NCBI GenBank assembly: GCA_945885625.1
Contig: CAMCYS010000001.1
Coordinates: 186,001-250,000 of the forward strand
From: Bifidobacterium breve
GTDB lineage: Bacteria; Actinomycetota; Actinomycetes; Nanopelagicales; Nanopelagicaceae
DNA length: 64,000 bases
Direction of reading: 5' to 3'
The stretch's first letter is position 1; every line of letters starts with the position of its first letter. A program made the position numbers and the translations under genes. This document shows, piece after piece, positions 1-9,416 of this stretch. The notes under the pieces are model-generated. The model did not search any database, was not told the DNA's origin, and saw nothing but the letters and a program-made list of their open reading frames with translations.

Positions 1-186
1 AACTGAATTTTTTATCTCTACTTGATAGGCAGTTACCGAGCCGCGAAAAATTTGTGATGAACCAGGCAGCGAAGTCAGAGCTTGTGCCAATCCCCCACCA
101 GTTAGTGATTCGGCAACGCAAATGGTCTCACCGCGTTGGGTAAGAATTTCCAAAATATCAGCAAGGCCCGCGAATTCTTCTTTCAC
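1..186 (-). CDS. cinA: CinA C-terminal-domain protein (NMN amidohydrolase type), partial
   Basis: Only the first 62 codons are inside the window; the gene runs off the left edge. The start is GTG at 186, which overlaps the pgsA TGA stop as GTGA, so the two are translationally coupled. The visible protein has the motif CVAESLTGGGLAQAL followed by GSSQIFRGSVTAY, which is the hallmark of the CinA C-terminal (PncC) domain, known to hydrolyse nicotinamide mononucleotide to NaMN and ammonia in pyridine nucleotide salvage. The domain begins almost at residue 1, so the N-terminal MoaB-like domain of full-length CinA is absent: this is the short form. The pgsA-cinA order is typical of Actinobacteria, where cinA usually precedes clgR and recA. 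Confidence 0.85.
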   Translation of the reverse strand, partial: MKEEFAGLADILEILTQRGETICVAESLTGGGLAQALTSLPGSSQIFRGSVTAYQVEIKNSV

Positions 187-716
187 TTTAGCGCCGATCG
201 CACATAGTAAATGCCGGTTCCAATTGTTAGGGCGATCGCGATATACATAAAGCCATCGCGGAACCAGTAGAGCGACGAGGAAAGCGGCATGACATAGAAG
301 CCAACACCGAAACCTTGGAACATCGCTTTTAGTTTTCCGCCCCGGTTTGCTGGGATCACGCCTCGCTTGATCACGGCTAATCGGAAAAAAGTAATAAAGA
401 GTTCGCGAGCAAGAATTACGATGGTGATCCACCAAGGCATTCGATCTAAAATCGAGAGCGAAATCATCGCTGTGGCAATCATCGCCTTATCGGCAACTGG
501 ATCTAGGAACTTACCCAGTTCAGTCACTGAGTTACGACTACGCGCTAACTTGCCATCTAACACATCGGTCATGCCAATTAGAAAGAAGATGACCCAAGCA
601 ATCCATTGCCAAGTTGGATCATCGCCACCATTTTTAAAGATCGCATAAGCCCCAAGCGGCAAGAATGCGATACGCGCAATAGTTAGCGAGTTAGGCAGAT
701 TCAATTCTTTCACCAT
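183..716 (-). CDS. pgsA: CDP-diacylglycerol--glycerol-3-phosphate 3-phosphatidyltransferase
   Basis: Membrane enzyme of the CDP-alcohol phosphatidyltransferase family. It makes phosphatidylglycerophosphate from CDP-diacylglycerol, the committed step to phosphatidylglycerol and cardiolipin. The family motif DGxxARx8GxxxDxxxD is complete at residues 54-76 (DG, AR, G, D, D all present). Several hydrophobic segments are visible. I chose ATG at 716, giving 177 residues starting MVKELNLPNSLT; an in-frame TTG at 728 would add four residues and overlap the rimO stop. The CDP-diacylglycerol substrate would come from CdsA at 35.3 kb. Paralogues such as phosphatidylinositol-phosphate synthase share the motif, but the position between rimO and cinA fits pgsA. 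Confidence 0.9.
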   Translation of the reverse strand: MVKELNLPNSLTIARIAFLPLGAYAIFKNGGDDPTWQWIAWVIFFLIGMTDVLDGKLARSRNSVTELGKFLDPVADKAMIATAMISLSILDRMPWWITIVILARELFITFFRLAVIKRGVIPANRGGKLKAMFQGFGVGFYVMPLSSSLYWFRDGFMYIAIALTIGTGIYYVRSALK

Positions 717-720
717 CTGA

Positions 721-2085
721 TTAACCAATGGCCTGTGCGACTAGATCAGCGCCTAATGAATCAACCACCACGCCCTTAACATATTGGCCGACTTTAAATG
801 AGGTTCCAATAAATGAAGTCGTGCCATCGACGTCGGGGCCTTGATGATCTGCGCGACCTTCTTGTAGTTCGGCATCTTCAATCAATACGGTGACTTCTTC
901 GCCAATGCGCGCAGCTGCCCGATCAGATACCCAGTTATCAGCTAGAGATGAAAGAGTTTCAACGCGTTCTTTGATTATTTCTTCGGGCAACTTATCTGCC
1001 AAATTAAGGGCTTCGGTATTGTCTTCATCGCTATATCCGAAAACACCAATGGCATCGAGCTTGGCTTTACTTAAGAACTCAACTAACTCATTGAAATCCG
1101 CGTCAGTTTCACCAGGAAAGCCCACAATAAAGTTGGAACGAATTCCGGCAGTTGGTGAAAGCGCACGAATTTGGGAAATCAAATGTAAGAATTTTTCGTT
1201 ATCTCCGAAGCGACGCATACGACGAAGAACGGTGGCGCTACTGTGCTGGAAACTTAAATCGAAGTAATGCGAAACTTTATCGGTAGCGATCATGGCTTGT
1301 AGCAATGATGGGCGCATCTCAGCAGGCTGCAGGTAAGACAAGCGAACCCGTTGTACTCCGGGAATTGCGACCAGCTCTGGTAACACTTTTTCCATCAAAG
1401 TTAAATCACCCAGATCTTTGCCGTAAGAAGTCGTATTTTCACTGACTAAGAAAAGTTCGGTTGCGCCACTTTCAGCTAACCAATGGCCCTCATCGATAAC
1501 TTCAGTTGGGCGACGTGAAACAAATGCGCCGCGGAAATATGGAATTGCGCAGAAAGAACAGCGACGATCACAACCAGTTGCAATCTTTAGTGGTGCCCAA
1601 GGGGTATCGGTTAATCGTTTGCGTGGTGCAATCTCTAAAGTCTCATCACGTTGCGCAGCACGGTCAACTGGTGAAATTGGTAGCAACGCACGACGATCGC
1701 GTGGAGTGTGCGAAGTATGAGAATTGCCAGCCACGATGGATTGCAGGCGAGCTGAAATATCTTGATAGTCATCAAAACCTAAAATGGCATCAGCTTCAGG
1801 TAGCGCTGCAGCAAGTTCGGCGCCATATCGCTCGGCCATACATCCAACGGCAACTACAGCGCGAGTGACTCCGTGACCTTTAAGTGAATTGGCCTCAAGC
1901 AAGGCATCAACTGAATCTTTTTTTGCCGATTCAATAAAGCCACAGGTATTTACGAGAGCGACTTCAGCAGATTCCACATCATCGACTAGGGTCCAGCCAT
2001 CGGCTAACAGGCGGCCAGCTAATTCTTCGGAGTCGACTTCGTTGCGGGTACACCCCAAAGTTACGACTGCTACCGTGCGCTTCAT
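721..2085 (-). CDS. rimO: Ribosomal protein uS12 (Asp) methylthiotransferase
   Basis: Radical SAM enzyme that adds a methylthio group to an aspartate of ribosomal protein S12. At 454 residues it has the family length. The N-terminal methylthiotransferase domain carries the three cysteines of one Fe-S cluster (C12, C48, C82). The radical SAM triad CxxxCxxC is at C172, C176 and C179, and a TRAM domain closes the C terminus (about residues 385-450). The related tRNA enzyme MiaB is an alternative, but the N-terminal sequence [16 protein letters not shown] and the location next to pgsA favour RimO. A TAAGAT box ends 7 nt before the ATG (2093-2098), so the gene may also start on a leaderless transcript. 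Confidence 0.92.
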   Translation of the reverse strand: MKRTVAVVTLGCTRNEVDSEELAGRLLADGWTLVDDVESAEVALVNTCGFIESAKKDSVDALLEANSLKGHGVTRAVVAVGCMAERYGAELAAALPEADAILGFDDYQDISARLQSIVAGNSHTSHTPRDRRALLPISPVDRAAQRDETLEIAPRKRLTDTPWAPLKIATGCDRRCSFCAIPYFRGAFVSRRPTEVIDEGHWLAESGATELFLVSENTTSYGKDLGDLTLMEKVLPELVAIPGVQRVRLSYLQPAEMRPSLLQAMIATDKVSHYFDLSFQHSSATVLRRMRRFGDNEKFLHLISQIRALSPTAGIRSNFIVGFPGETDADFNELVEFLSKAKLDAIGVFGYSDEDNTEALNLADKLPEEIIKERVETLSSLADNWVSDRAAARIGEEVTVLIEDAELQEGRADHQGPDVDGTTSFIGTSFKVGQYVKGVVVDSLGADLVAQAIG

Positions 2086-2108
2086 TGCGCTGATCTTACT
2101 TTATTTAG

Positions 2109-2840
2109 CTAGTCAGCGTTGTATGTCAGGTTTACTACTTCACCATTTACACCGATTGAGCCAACATTCTCACCATTTACCGAGATATCCACGCCGCCTG
2201 CATTACCAATTCGTAAATTAACTTGTTCTGGCTGGATAAAGATTTTGCTATTCCCCTTGCGAATTTGTCCCGAGAATAAAACTTCGCCATCACCACTCGT
2301 GGCATAAAGCCAAGTGGTTCCCCTACTTGCGACTAACTCAACTTTTACTCCCTCCGTAATCTCCGGTGAGGCAGCAGTGCTTGGTGCAACAGATTCTGTC
2401 GCTGATTTAGAAGGAGTTGCCGATGTGGCTGTAATTACCTCTAACTCGGCACCGTTTTCAGAACTTAAAAAAAAAATTTGAGCAGCTGCGAAGAGAATTA
2501 GAGCAGCTGCTGAACCCGCTGCGAGAATTTTCCAAGAGATTCGCTTCGGTTCTTGATAGGGCATTGTCACGTTATTCTCAATTAAGAGGTCGCGAATCGG
2601 CTTGGATGGGGCAGTAACTTCACTCTCAAATAAATCTAAAAAGATTCGTTCATCAACTCCGACTTTGGCCGCAATATTGCGTAGATGACCACGGGCATAT
2701 GTTTCGCCGCCACACTTTGCGAAATTATTATTTTCCATATCGCGCAGCAGGGTTGTGGGAATATTTGTGAGCTTGGAAAGTTCTTCAACCGTTAGGCGCG
2801 CGTCAGTGCGTGATTTAGCAATCAACGCACCAAGGGACAT
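2109..2840 (-). CDS. rodZ: RodZ-like cell-shape protein: HTH domain, one TM helix, DUF4115 domain
   Basis: Three-part membrane protein of 243 residues. Residues 1-70 form a Cro/XRE-like helix-turn-helix (MSLGALIAKSR...LTVEELSKLTNIP), the kind used in RodZ to bind MreB rather than DNA. A single transmembrane helix spans about 103-125. A Ser/Thr/Ala-rich linker leads to a DUF4115-type beta domain at about 165-240, predicted outside the membrane. A good SD (AGAGGA) precedes the ATG. A run of ten T in the coding strand (2467-2476) lies in the transmembrane segment, encoding IFFL. The name rodZ is by architecture; whether an MreB exists in this organism cannot be seen here, although rodA and a PBP2 are at the right edge. 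Confidence 0.75.
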   Translation of the reverse strand: MSLGALIAKSRTDARLTVEELSKLTNIPTTLLRDMENNNFAKCGGETYARGHLRNIAAKVGVDERIFLDLFESEVTAPSKPIRDLLIENNVTMPYQEPKRISWKILAAGSAAALILFAAAQIFFLSSENGAELEVITATSATPSKSATESVAPSTAASPEITEGVKVELVASRGTTWLYATSGDGEVLFSGQIRKGNSKIFIQPEQVNLRIGNAGGVDISVNGENVGSIGVNGEVVNLTYNAD

Positions 2841-2877
2841 AATTTAATCCTCTTTAAGTTAGCCGAAAAAACGAAGA

Positions 2878-2906
2878 AAGATAAGGCTAGCCCCATCTAA
2901 TGGCAA
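2878..2906 (-). promoter_or_regulatory. Predicted sigma-70-type promoter of rodZ-rimO-pgsA-cinA
   Basis: On the minus strand a -35 box TTGCCA (2901-2906) and a -10 box TATCTT (2878-2883) are separated by exactly 17 nt. The expected start is near 2871, about 30 nt before the rodZ ATG. The surrounding 148-nt ftsK-rodZ gap (2841-2988) also has an imperfect 7-bp hairpin (AGAGGTA/TATCTCT) nearer to ftsK, without a clear T-run. Confidence 0.55.
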
Positions 2907-2988
2907 TTGGGTAGCCATAGGGTGAATTTTTCCAGAGATAGCCCTACCTCTCACCCCATGCTGGCAAAACTTAGGGGCTACTTGAATC

Positions 2989-5310
2989 TTAGTAATCGCG
3001 GATGGTGGCCAATACCGAATCTAGTTCATCTGGCTTTACTAGAACCGTGCGCGCCTTAGAGCCTTCTGATGGGCCCACAATTCCGCGTGATTCCATAAGG
3101 TCCATTAAGCGCCCAGCTTTAGCAAAGCCCACGCGTAGTTTGCGCTGCAACATTGAAGTTGAACCAAATTGGGTGCCAACCACTAATTCGATAGCTTGTA
3201 ACAAGATATCTAAGTCATCGCCGATTTCTTTATCTACCATCTTGGTCGCAACAGGAACCGCAGTTACATCTGAGCGATAACGAGGTGCTAATTGCTTTTT
3301 AACATGCCCCGTTACGGCTTCGATCTCGCGCTCTGAAACATAAGCGCCTTGAATTCGAATCGCCCGGCTAGCACCCATTGGAATAAAGAGTCCATCACCT
3401 TGACCAACTAACTTTTCAGCGCCGGGCGTATCAAGAATTACTCGACTATCAGCTAATGAACTTGTTGCGAAAGATAACCGCGATGGCACGTTAGCTTTAA
3501 TCAAACCAGTAACAACATCGACCGATGGGCGCTGCGTTGCGAGTACTAAGTGAATACCAGCCGAGCGCGCTAGTTGCGTAATGCGAACAACTGACTCTTC
3601 AACTTCACGCGCAGCAACCATCATGAGGTCGGCAAGTTCGTCGATGATTACGAGTAAGTATGGGTAGGGCTCAATCTTGCGATCACTGCCTGGCGGCAGT
3701 ACCACTTTGCCAGCGCGTACTGCTTTATTGAAATCATCAATATGGCGGAATCCAAATGTGGCTAAATCTTCGTAACGCAGATCCATTTCGCGAACTACCC
3801 AAGTAAGAGCATCAGCTGCTTTCTTCGGGTTGGTGATAATCGGTGTAATCAAGTGTGGAATGTTTTCATAGGCAGTGAGTTCAACGCGCTTTGGATCAAT
3901 CAGAACCAGTCGCACCTCATCGGGAGTTGAGCGCATCAAGATTGAAACAATCATGGCATTAATCATTGAAGACTTACCCGCACCAGTTGCGCCGGCAACT
4001 AATAAGTGCGGCATCTTGGCTAGGTTTGCGCAAACAAAGTTGCCTTCAACATCTTTACCGAGCGCAACCAACATTGGGTGGTGATCTTGGCCAGCCACAC
4101 TTGAACGCATTACATCGCCGAGTGCCACGATTTCGCGATCTGCATTTGGAATTTCAATACCAACGGCTGACTTACCTGGAATTGGCGAGAGAATTCGCAC
4201 ATCGCTACTGGCAACTGCGTATGAAATATTCTTTGAGAGCGCAGTAATGCGTTCGACTTTTACGGCATTTCCTAGTTCAACTTCATAGCGAGTAACAGTT
4301 GGCCCACGCATAAACCCAGTCACTTGGGCGTCAATTTCAAATTGTGAGAAAACTTCAGTAAGGGCAGCGACCACGATTTCATTAGCTTTGCTCTTAGCTT
4401 TGGCTGCTGGCCCAGTGCGCAGAAGATCCTGTGACGGAAGTTCATATATGGCATCACTTGAGAGCATAAGTTGTTCAGGTCTAGCGGTGCTGGCCGGAAC
4501 TGGGACAGCACTCGGTGGAATTATTGTGGCTACTGGAACTTCGACGGTAAATTCTTCGTCAAAACTCTCTTCATCTAACTCTTCATCTTCTTGCTGCTTA
4601 TTCCATTCCGCAACTACGGGAGTTTCAAATGGTGGGGTATCAGTAATCTCAAACTCTTCTTCGCTGCGATCAGGGCGCTTAGAATTTAGCCAGGTCACAG
4701 TATTTTTAATGCGAGTGATAACTGAAGAAACTGGTGTCGCCGTTGTTACCAATAAACCAAAGCAAAAAAGCAGAATCAATACTGGGTAAGCTAATACATC
4801 AGTCATTAAGGCAACTAGCGGTTGCGAGATTCCGTAACCTAACCAGCCGCCACCTTCGTGCATCGCTGTGGTGCCAGTGCCAGGTGCTGCATTTAACAGA
4901 TGAGCAATACCGGTAGTGCTGAGCAATAGCGCAATAGTGCCGACCATGATTCGGCCGGTTGCTCTTTTTTTATCCGGTGAATGAAATAGCCGGAAAGCGA
5001 AGTAGCCCAGGACTATCGGAGTAAAGACGCCCATGCGACCGAAGCCACCATAGAAGAAACTTGCTAGGGCGCGACCCACTACGTTGCCGCCATCAAACCA
5101 AGTTCCAGCCGCGGCCATTAGTGCAAAAATTAATAGCAAGAAAGCTAAGCCATCACGTTGATGTGCTGGATCTAAATCCTTAGCGCCTTTGGCAACTAAT
5201 CGAATCGACTTACCTAAAAATTTAGCCAACCCTCGCCAAATCGCAGCTAGCCCGCGCATGATTGAACTGCCGATGCCGCCACTTTTTGTGCGTGTTTTCT
5301 TCTTTGCCAT
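2989..5310 (-). CDS. ftsK: DNA translocase FtsK/SpoIIIE
   Basis: Septum-located ATP-driven DNA pump that clears and segregates chromosome ends during division. The 773-residue protein has an N-terminal membrane domain with about four hydrophobic helices (roughly residues 53-72, 93-109, 120-138, 168-190). A charged, acidic linker covers about 210-290. The motor follows, with Walker A GATGAGKSS (about 440-448), Walker B LLVIIDELADLM (about 548-560) and the downstream LATQRPSVDVVTG motif. A C-terminal winged-helix gamma domain (about 700-765) would read chromosome polarity sequences. The linker is short compared with many FtsK proteins. Gene position between rnj and rodZ is typical for Actinobacteria. 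XerC, a usual partner in dimer resolution, is at 40.6 kb. Confidence 0.95.
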   Translation of the reverse strand: MAKKKTRTKSGGIGSSIMRGLAAIWRGLAKFLGKSIRLVAKGAKDLDPAHQRDGLAFLLLIFALMAAAGTWFDGGNVVGRALASFFYGGFGRMGVFTPIVLGYFAFRLFHSPDKKRATGRIMVGTIALLLSTTGIAHLLNAAPGTGTTAMHEGGGWLGYGISQPLVALMTDVLAYPVLILLFCFGLLVTTATPVSSVITRIKNTVTWLNSKRPDRSEEEFEITDTPPFETPVVAEWNKQQEDEELDEESFDEEFTVEVPVATIIPPSAVPVPASTARPEQLMLSSDAIYELPSQDLLRTGPAAKAKSKANEIVVAALTEVFSQFEIDAQVTGFMRGPTVTRYEVELGNAVKVERITALSKNISYAVASSDVRILSPIPGKSAVGIEIPNADREIVALGDVMRSSVAGQDHHPMLVALGKDVEGNFVCANLAKMPHLLVAGATGAGKSSMINAMIVSILMRSTPDEVRLVLIDPKRVELTAYENIPHLITPIITNPKKAADALTWVVREMDLRYEDLATFGFRHIDDFNKAVRAGKVVLPPGSDRKIEPYPYLLVIIDELADLMMVAAREVEESVVRITQLARSAGIHLVLATQRPSVDVVTGLIKANVPSRLSFATSSLADSRVILDTPGAEKLVGQGDGLFIPMGASRAIRIQGAYVSEREIEAVTGHVKKQLAPRYRSDVTAVPVATKMVDKEIGDDLDILLQAIELVVGTQFGSTSMLQRKLRVGFAKAGRLMDLMESRGIVGPSEGSKARTVLVKPDELDSVLATIRDY

Positions 5311-5362
5311 AACTACGTAAGCCTAAAGGTTTAGTAAAACCCGATAGGTCAGGCGCGCCGCA

Positions 5363-7045
5363 CTAAACCTCGATGACCACCGGAACGATCATTGGGCGAC
5401 GACGATGTTTGCCACCCACCCAACTGCCAATGGTGCGACGAACAACTTGGGAAAGTTGATGGGTGCCATTAATGCCATCAGCAACTGCCCGCATCAAAGC
5501 TTTTTCAATCTCTAACTTCACGCCATCAAATAGTGATTCATCTTCATTAAAGCCACGCGCATGAATATCGGGGCCAGCCACAATTTTTCCGCTTTGCGCA
5601 TCGATAACAACTACCACGGAAATGAAACCTTCTTCGCCCAGAATACGTCGATCCTTTAACGAATCTTCAGTTATATCACCAATGCTTTGACCATCGACGT
5701 AAACAAAGCCACATGGCACGCTACCAACAACTTGAGCTTCGTGATCAATTAGATCAACCACGATGCCATTTTCTATCACAATAGTATTTTTGCGTGGAAC
5801 ACCAGTTGCAATTGCTAGTTCTGCGTTAGCACGTAAGTGGCGCCATTCGCCATGAACCGGCATCACATACTTTGGTTTCACGATGTTGTAGCAATAGGTC
5901 AGCTCGCCTGCCGCTGCGTGGCCAGATACGTGCACCATCGCATTTGCTTTGTGAACTACTTTGGCACCGAAGCGAGTTAGTTCGTTAATGATTCTAAAAA
6001 CTGAATTTTCGTTGCCGGGAATTAGCGAAGAAGCCAAAATTACAGTATCGCCTTCGCCCACTCTAATTTGATGATCGCCATTTGCCATTCGTGAAAGCGC
6101 TGCAAGTGGTTCGCCTTGCGAACCAGTACAAATCAGTACGACATTGTCGTCGTATGCATCGAGATCTTTCGCATCAAAGACAATGCCATCTGGCACATTT
6201 AGAAAACCCATTTCTTGGGCAATCTTCATATTGCGCACCATTGAGCGACCAATGAAGGCAACTTTTCGTTTATGTTCGTGCGCAGTATCAATAATCTGCT
6301 GCACGCGGTGTATGTGTGATGAGAATGTGGCGGTTATAACGCGGCGCTTAGTGGTGCGAAATACTCGATCAAGTGCGGGCATAATCTCGCGCTCTGATGG
6401 CATAAACCCAGGCACATCAGCATTAGTTGAATCCACTAAGAATAGATCTACGCCAGCTTCGCCCAATCGAGCAAAAGCCGGTAAATCTGTAACGCGACCA
6501 TCAAGTGGTAATTGATCCATTTTAAAATCGCCAGTGTGCAGAACTGTGCCAGCTTTCGTGTGAATCGCTACTGCGAGCGCATCAGGGATCGAATGGTTAA
6601 CCGCGATGAACTCAACTGAGAAGGGACCGATATCCTCAATATCGCCTTCTTTAACTTCGCGTGTAAGCGGTGAAATACGATGTTCTTTTAACTTAGCTGA
6701 GATCAAAGCGATCGTTAACGCTGAGCCGTAAATTGCAATATCTCCGCGCTCGCGCAACAGGTATGGAACTGCCCCAATATGATCTTCGTGTCCGTGCGTT
6801 AAAACAATGCCAATTACATCATTTAGTCGTTCGCGGATGTAAGAAAAGTCCGGCAAAATTAAATCGATACCGGGTTGGTTCTCTTCCGGAAAAAGCACGC
6901 CGCAGTCAACAATTAATAGTTTTCCGTTAGTCTCAAAGACGGTCATGTTGCGACCGATCTCAGCTAAACCGCCCAGTGCGACAATGCGTAGTCCCCCAGC
7001 AACTAACTTGCTAGGTGTACCTAAACCGGGATGCGGATGAATCAT
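5363..7045 (-). CDS. rnj: Ribonuclease J
   Basis: Metallo-beta-lactamase/beta-CASP ribonuclease acting in mRNA decay and rRNA maturation, with both endo- and 5'-exonuclease activity in the family. At 560 residues it has full length. The zinc motif THGHEDH is at residues 83-89, with the later metal residues in NHSIPDA and HTGDFKMD. The beta-CASP part contains the CTGSQGEP segment and VHVSGHA, followed by a C-terminal domain ending in VVRRTIGSWVG. The gene starts 3 nt after dapA, so it is co-translated with it; dapA-rnj adjacency is widespread in Actinobacteria. It is one of three RNA-decay enzymes in the window, with PNPase and RNase E/G. Confidence 0.95.
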   Translation of the reverse strand: MIHPHPGLGTPSKLVAGGLRIVALGGLAEIGRNMTVFETNGKLLIVDCGVLFPEENQPGIDLILPDFSYIRERLNDVIGIVLTHGHEDHIGAVPYLLRERGDIAIYGSALTIALISAKLKEHRISPLTREVKEGDIEDIGPFSVEFIAVNHSIPDALAVAIHTKAGTVLHTGDFKMDQLPLDGRVTDLPAFARLGEAGVDLFLVDSTNADVPGFMPSEREIMPALDRVFRTTKRRVITATFSSHIHRVQQIIDTAHEHKRKVAFIGRSMVRNMKIAQEMGFLNVPDGIVFDAKDLDAYDDNVVLICTGSQGEPLAALSRMANGDHQIRVGEGDTVILASSLIPGNENSVFRIINELTRFGAKVVHKANAMVHVSGHAAAGELTYCYNIVKPKYVMPVHGEWRHLRANAELAIATGVPRKNTIVIENGIVVDLIDHEAQVVGSVPCGFVYVDGQSIGDITEDSLKDRRILGEEGFISVVVVIDAQSGKIVAGPDIHARGFNEDESLFDGVKLEIEKALMRAVADGINGTHQLSQVVRRTIGSWVGGKHRRRPMIVPVVIEV

Positions 7046-7048
7046 AGA

Positions 7049-7936
7049 TTAAACGGCGACGCCACCGGCACGCAGATCTTCGCGCAATTGCGCAATCTGA
7101 GCTTCGGTTGCATCTACTAATGGAAGTCGAGTGGTGCCGCCAGGAAGTCCCATTAGGTTAAGGGCGGCTTTAGTGAGGATCGCACCTTGCGTGCGGAAAG
7201 TGCCAGTAAATACTGGCAATAACTTCTGATGAATTTCAAGGGCGCGCCCTGCGTCGCCAGCAAACCAAGCATCAAGCATTGCTTTGAGATCTCTACCAAC
7301 TGTGTGGCCGCAGACTGAAACGAAACCAACTGCGCCAACAGCTAAGAATGGCAAATTCAAAATGTCATCGCCAGAATAAACTGGAATCCCGCAACGCTTG
7401 ATAACCCAAGAAGTTGCGGCTACATTTCCTTTGGCATCTTTGAGCGCCACAATATTTTTATGTTCAAATAGCCGCACAATAGTGTCAGATTCAATTTCAA
7501 CCCCAGTACGTCCTGGAATGTCATAAATCATCAAAGGCAGATCAGTTGCATCAGCTACTGCTCTGAAGTGGGCTTCGATTCCGGCCTGTGGTGGCTTGTT
7601 GTAATAAGGAGTTACAACTAGCAATCCATCGGCGCCAGCTTCTGCAGTGCGCTTAGCTTGATTGATTGAATATTCAGTTTCGTTATCGCCAGCACCAGAG
7701 ATAACTTTGATTTTTGAGCCCACGGTTGATTTAACAACCTTAATAATCTCAATTTTTTCGGAAGACTTAGTGGTTGGCGCTTCACCAGTTGTGCCATTAA
7801 CCGCAATCGCATCATGGCCGTTATCAACTAAATGTTGCGCCAACTTTGCTACGCCATCCCAGTTGACTGAGCCATCTTTATTAAATGGGGTCACCATTGC
7901 CGTGATCATGCGGCCGAATGGAGCTTCAATTGCCAT
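7049..7936 (-). CDS. dapA: 4-hydroxy-tetrahydrodipicolinate synthase
   Basis: Cytosolic aldolase condensing pyruvate with aspartate semialdehyde, first step of the lysine and meso-diaminopimelate branch. The 295-residue TIM barrel has the Thr pair in NGTTGEAPT (about 48-55), the catalytic tyrosine in MIYDIPGRTG (Y138) and the Schiff-base lysine in VALKDAKG (K166). DapB, the next enzyme, is encoded 2 kb upstream. A TAAGGT box 7 nt before the ATG (7944-7949) could be a leaderless -10, but the same bases also form a weak SD. Confidence 0.95.
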   Translation of the reverse strand: MAIEAPFGRMITAMVTPFNKDGSVNWDGVAKLAQHLVDNGHDAIAVNGTTGEAPTTKSSEKIEIIKVVKSTVGSKIKVISGAGDNETEYSINQAKRTAEAGADGLLVVTPYYNKPPQAGIEAHFRAVADATDLPLMIYDIPGRTGVEIESDTIVRLFEHKNIVALKDAKGNVAATSWVIKRCGIPVYSGDDILNLPFLAVGAVGFVSVCGHTVGRDLKAMLDAWFAGDAGRALEIHQKLLPVFTGTFRTQGAILTKAALNLMGLPGGTTRLPLVDATEAQIAQLREDLRAGGVAV

Positions 7937-7956
7937 ACGCGTAACCTTACCCGTTT

Positions 7957-8694
7957 TTAAGGAGTAACTCGGCCTGATTTCTCGAAAGCAGCATGGGTTA
8001 ATGGCATTAATCGGGCAAATTCGACTTCCATTTTCTCGGCCACCATCTCAATTTCGCGCTGTGGGTAGCTTGGGAAATGTGACCCTTCGCGGGCGGTACG
8101 AAGTGAAAGGAAATTCATTAAAGCGCGAGCATTCATAGTTACATACATTGATGAATATAGCCCGACTGGCAAAACTGCGCGCGCAACTTCGCGAGCAATT
8201 CCAGCATCAAGCATCACTTGGTATTGCTTGTAAGCCAAGGTGTAAGCCTCTTTCATGGCCGCTTCGGTAATTTCGAGTTGCTCTTTAGTGCCATCAATAA
8301 ATGTGTACGCGCCAGCTTTACCAATTTGAATCAACTTGCGATCAGCATCTGGAATGTAAAAAACTGGTGACAATTCGCGATAGCGACCACTCTCTTCGTT
8401 ATATGAAGCAATGCGGTGGCGCATGAATTCGCGGAATACAAAAATTGGCGCTGAGATGAAGAAGGTCATGGAAGTGTGTTCGAAAGGTGAACCATGACGT
8501 TCGCGCGCTAAATAATTAATTAGCCCGGCCGAACGCGCTGGGTCTTCGCCGATCTCTTCAAGTGATTGCTCGCCAGCAGTAGATACGCGCGCTGCCCAAA
8601 TTACATCGGCATCACTGGCGCTGGCTTTGACCAGTTCAACAGTCATGTCGCTTCGGAAGATGATCTCGCTGGTACGCGTTGATTCGGTGCTCAT
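7957..8694 (-). CDS. thyX: Flavin-dependent thymidylate synthase
   Basis: Makes dTMP from dUMP using FAD, NADPH and methylene-tetrahydrofolate. The diagnostic ThyX motif RHRx7S is present at residues 92-102 (RHR, IASYNEE, S), and the protein has the normal length of about 245 residues. It replaces classical ThyA, which is not seen in this window. It lies between dapB and dapA as in many Actinobacteria, but here azlCD and a glutaredoxin-like gene separate it from dapB. A TAGGGT box ends 6 nt before the ATG (8701-8706), compatible with a leaderless mRNA. The intergenic space to the divergent azlC is only 59 nt. Confidence 0.95.
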   Translation of the reverse strand: MSTESTRTSEIIFRSDMTVELVKASASDADVIWAARVSTAGEQSLEEIGEDPARSAGLINYLARERHGSPFEHTSMTFFISAPIFVFREFMRHRIASYNEESGRYRELSPVFYIPDADRKLIQIGKAGAYTFIDGTKEQLEITEAAMKEAYTLAYKQYQVMLDAGIAREVARAVLPVGLYSSMYVTMNARALMNFLSLRTAREGSHFPSYPQREIEMVAEKMEVEFARLMPLTHAAFEKSGRVTP

Positions 8695-8753
8695 GAGGCG
8701 ACCCTATCTAGCCACCTGCGCGCGGTTGTGGATTTCTACGGCAGAATGTCCGC

Positions 8754-9416
8754 GTGTCCAAGATTAATAGTGCCACCCTTCGCGATTCATTAAGTGTTTC
8801 GTTGACCGTTGGTGCATATGGCGTGGCTTTTGGTGCTGCCGCCGTGGCAAATGGCTTTACCGTTCTGCAAAGTTGCTTACTCTCGCTACTCACTTTCTCG
8901 GGTGCATCACAATTTGCAGTAGTTGGAGTATTAGGTGCTGGTGGCACTGCACTGAGTGGAATTGCGACCGCTTCCCTACTGGGTATTCGCAATGGTTTAT
9001 ATGGTGTGATCATGGCGCCACGGTTAAAAGTTAAAGGTTTTAAACGAATTGTTGCCGCGCAAGTAACCATCGATGAATCAACTGGTGTCGCACTCGGTCA
9101 AGAAGTACGCAGCCCTGAAGCCATGCGCCAAGGCTTTTGGTTAACTGGTTTTGGGGTATTTATCTTTTGGAATCTCTTCACTTTAGCTGGCGCACTTGGC
9201 GCGCAAGCCATGGGCGATATTCGCGCCTGGGGTTTAGATGCAGCAGTTCCGGCCGCTTTCTTAGGTTTAGTTTGGCCCAGACTTAAAACAAATAGTGACC
9301 GAGCGCTAGCAATTGGTTGCGCTGTATTTGCCGTAGCTATGACTCCGATCTTGCCAGCAGGCTTGCCAATAATCGTAACTGCATTTATTGCAATCGCAAT
9401 TGGGTTACGCAAGTGA
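8754..9416 (+). CDS. azlC: AzlC family branched-chain amino acid exporter subunit
   Basis: Integral membrane protein of 220 residues with about six hydrophobic helices, matching the AzlC family (large subunit of AzlCD/BrnFE-type exporters of leucine, isoleucine, valine and methionine). Diagnostic parts are FGAAAVANGFT, the LTFSGASQFAVVGVL segment and LLGIRNGLYGVIMAP. The start is GTG at 8754 after a weak upstream region. Its stop overlaps the azlD GTG start (GTGA), so the two are coupled. This pair is the only plus-strand pair in the window. Substrate is inferred from the family; export of excess branched-chain amino acids would complement the ilv operon at 41.5-50.1 kb. Confidence 0.88.
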   Translation: MSKINSATLRDSLSVSLTVGAYGVAFGAAAVANGFTVLQSCLLSLLTFSGASQFAVVGVLGAGGTALSGIATASLLGIRNGLYGVIMAPRLKVKGFKRIVAAQVTIDESTGVALGQEVRSPEAMRQGFWLTGFGVFIFWNLFTLAGALGAQAMGDIRAWGLDAAVPAAFLGLVWPRLKTNSDRALAIGCAVFAVAMTPILPAGLPIIVTAFIAIAIGLRK

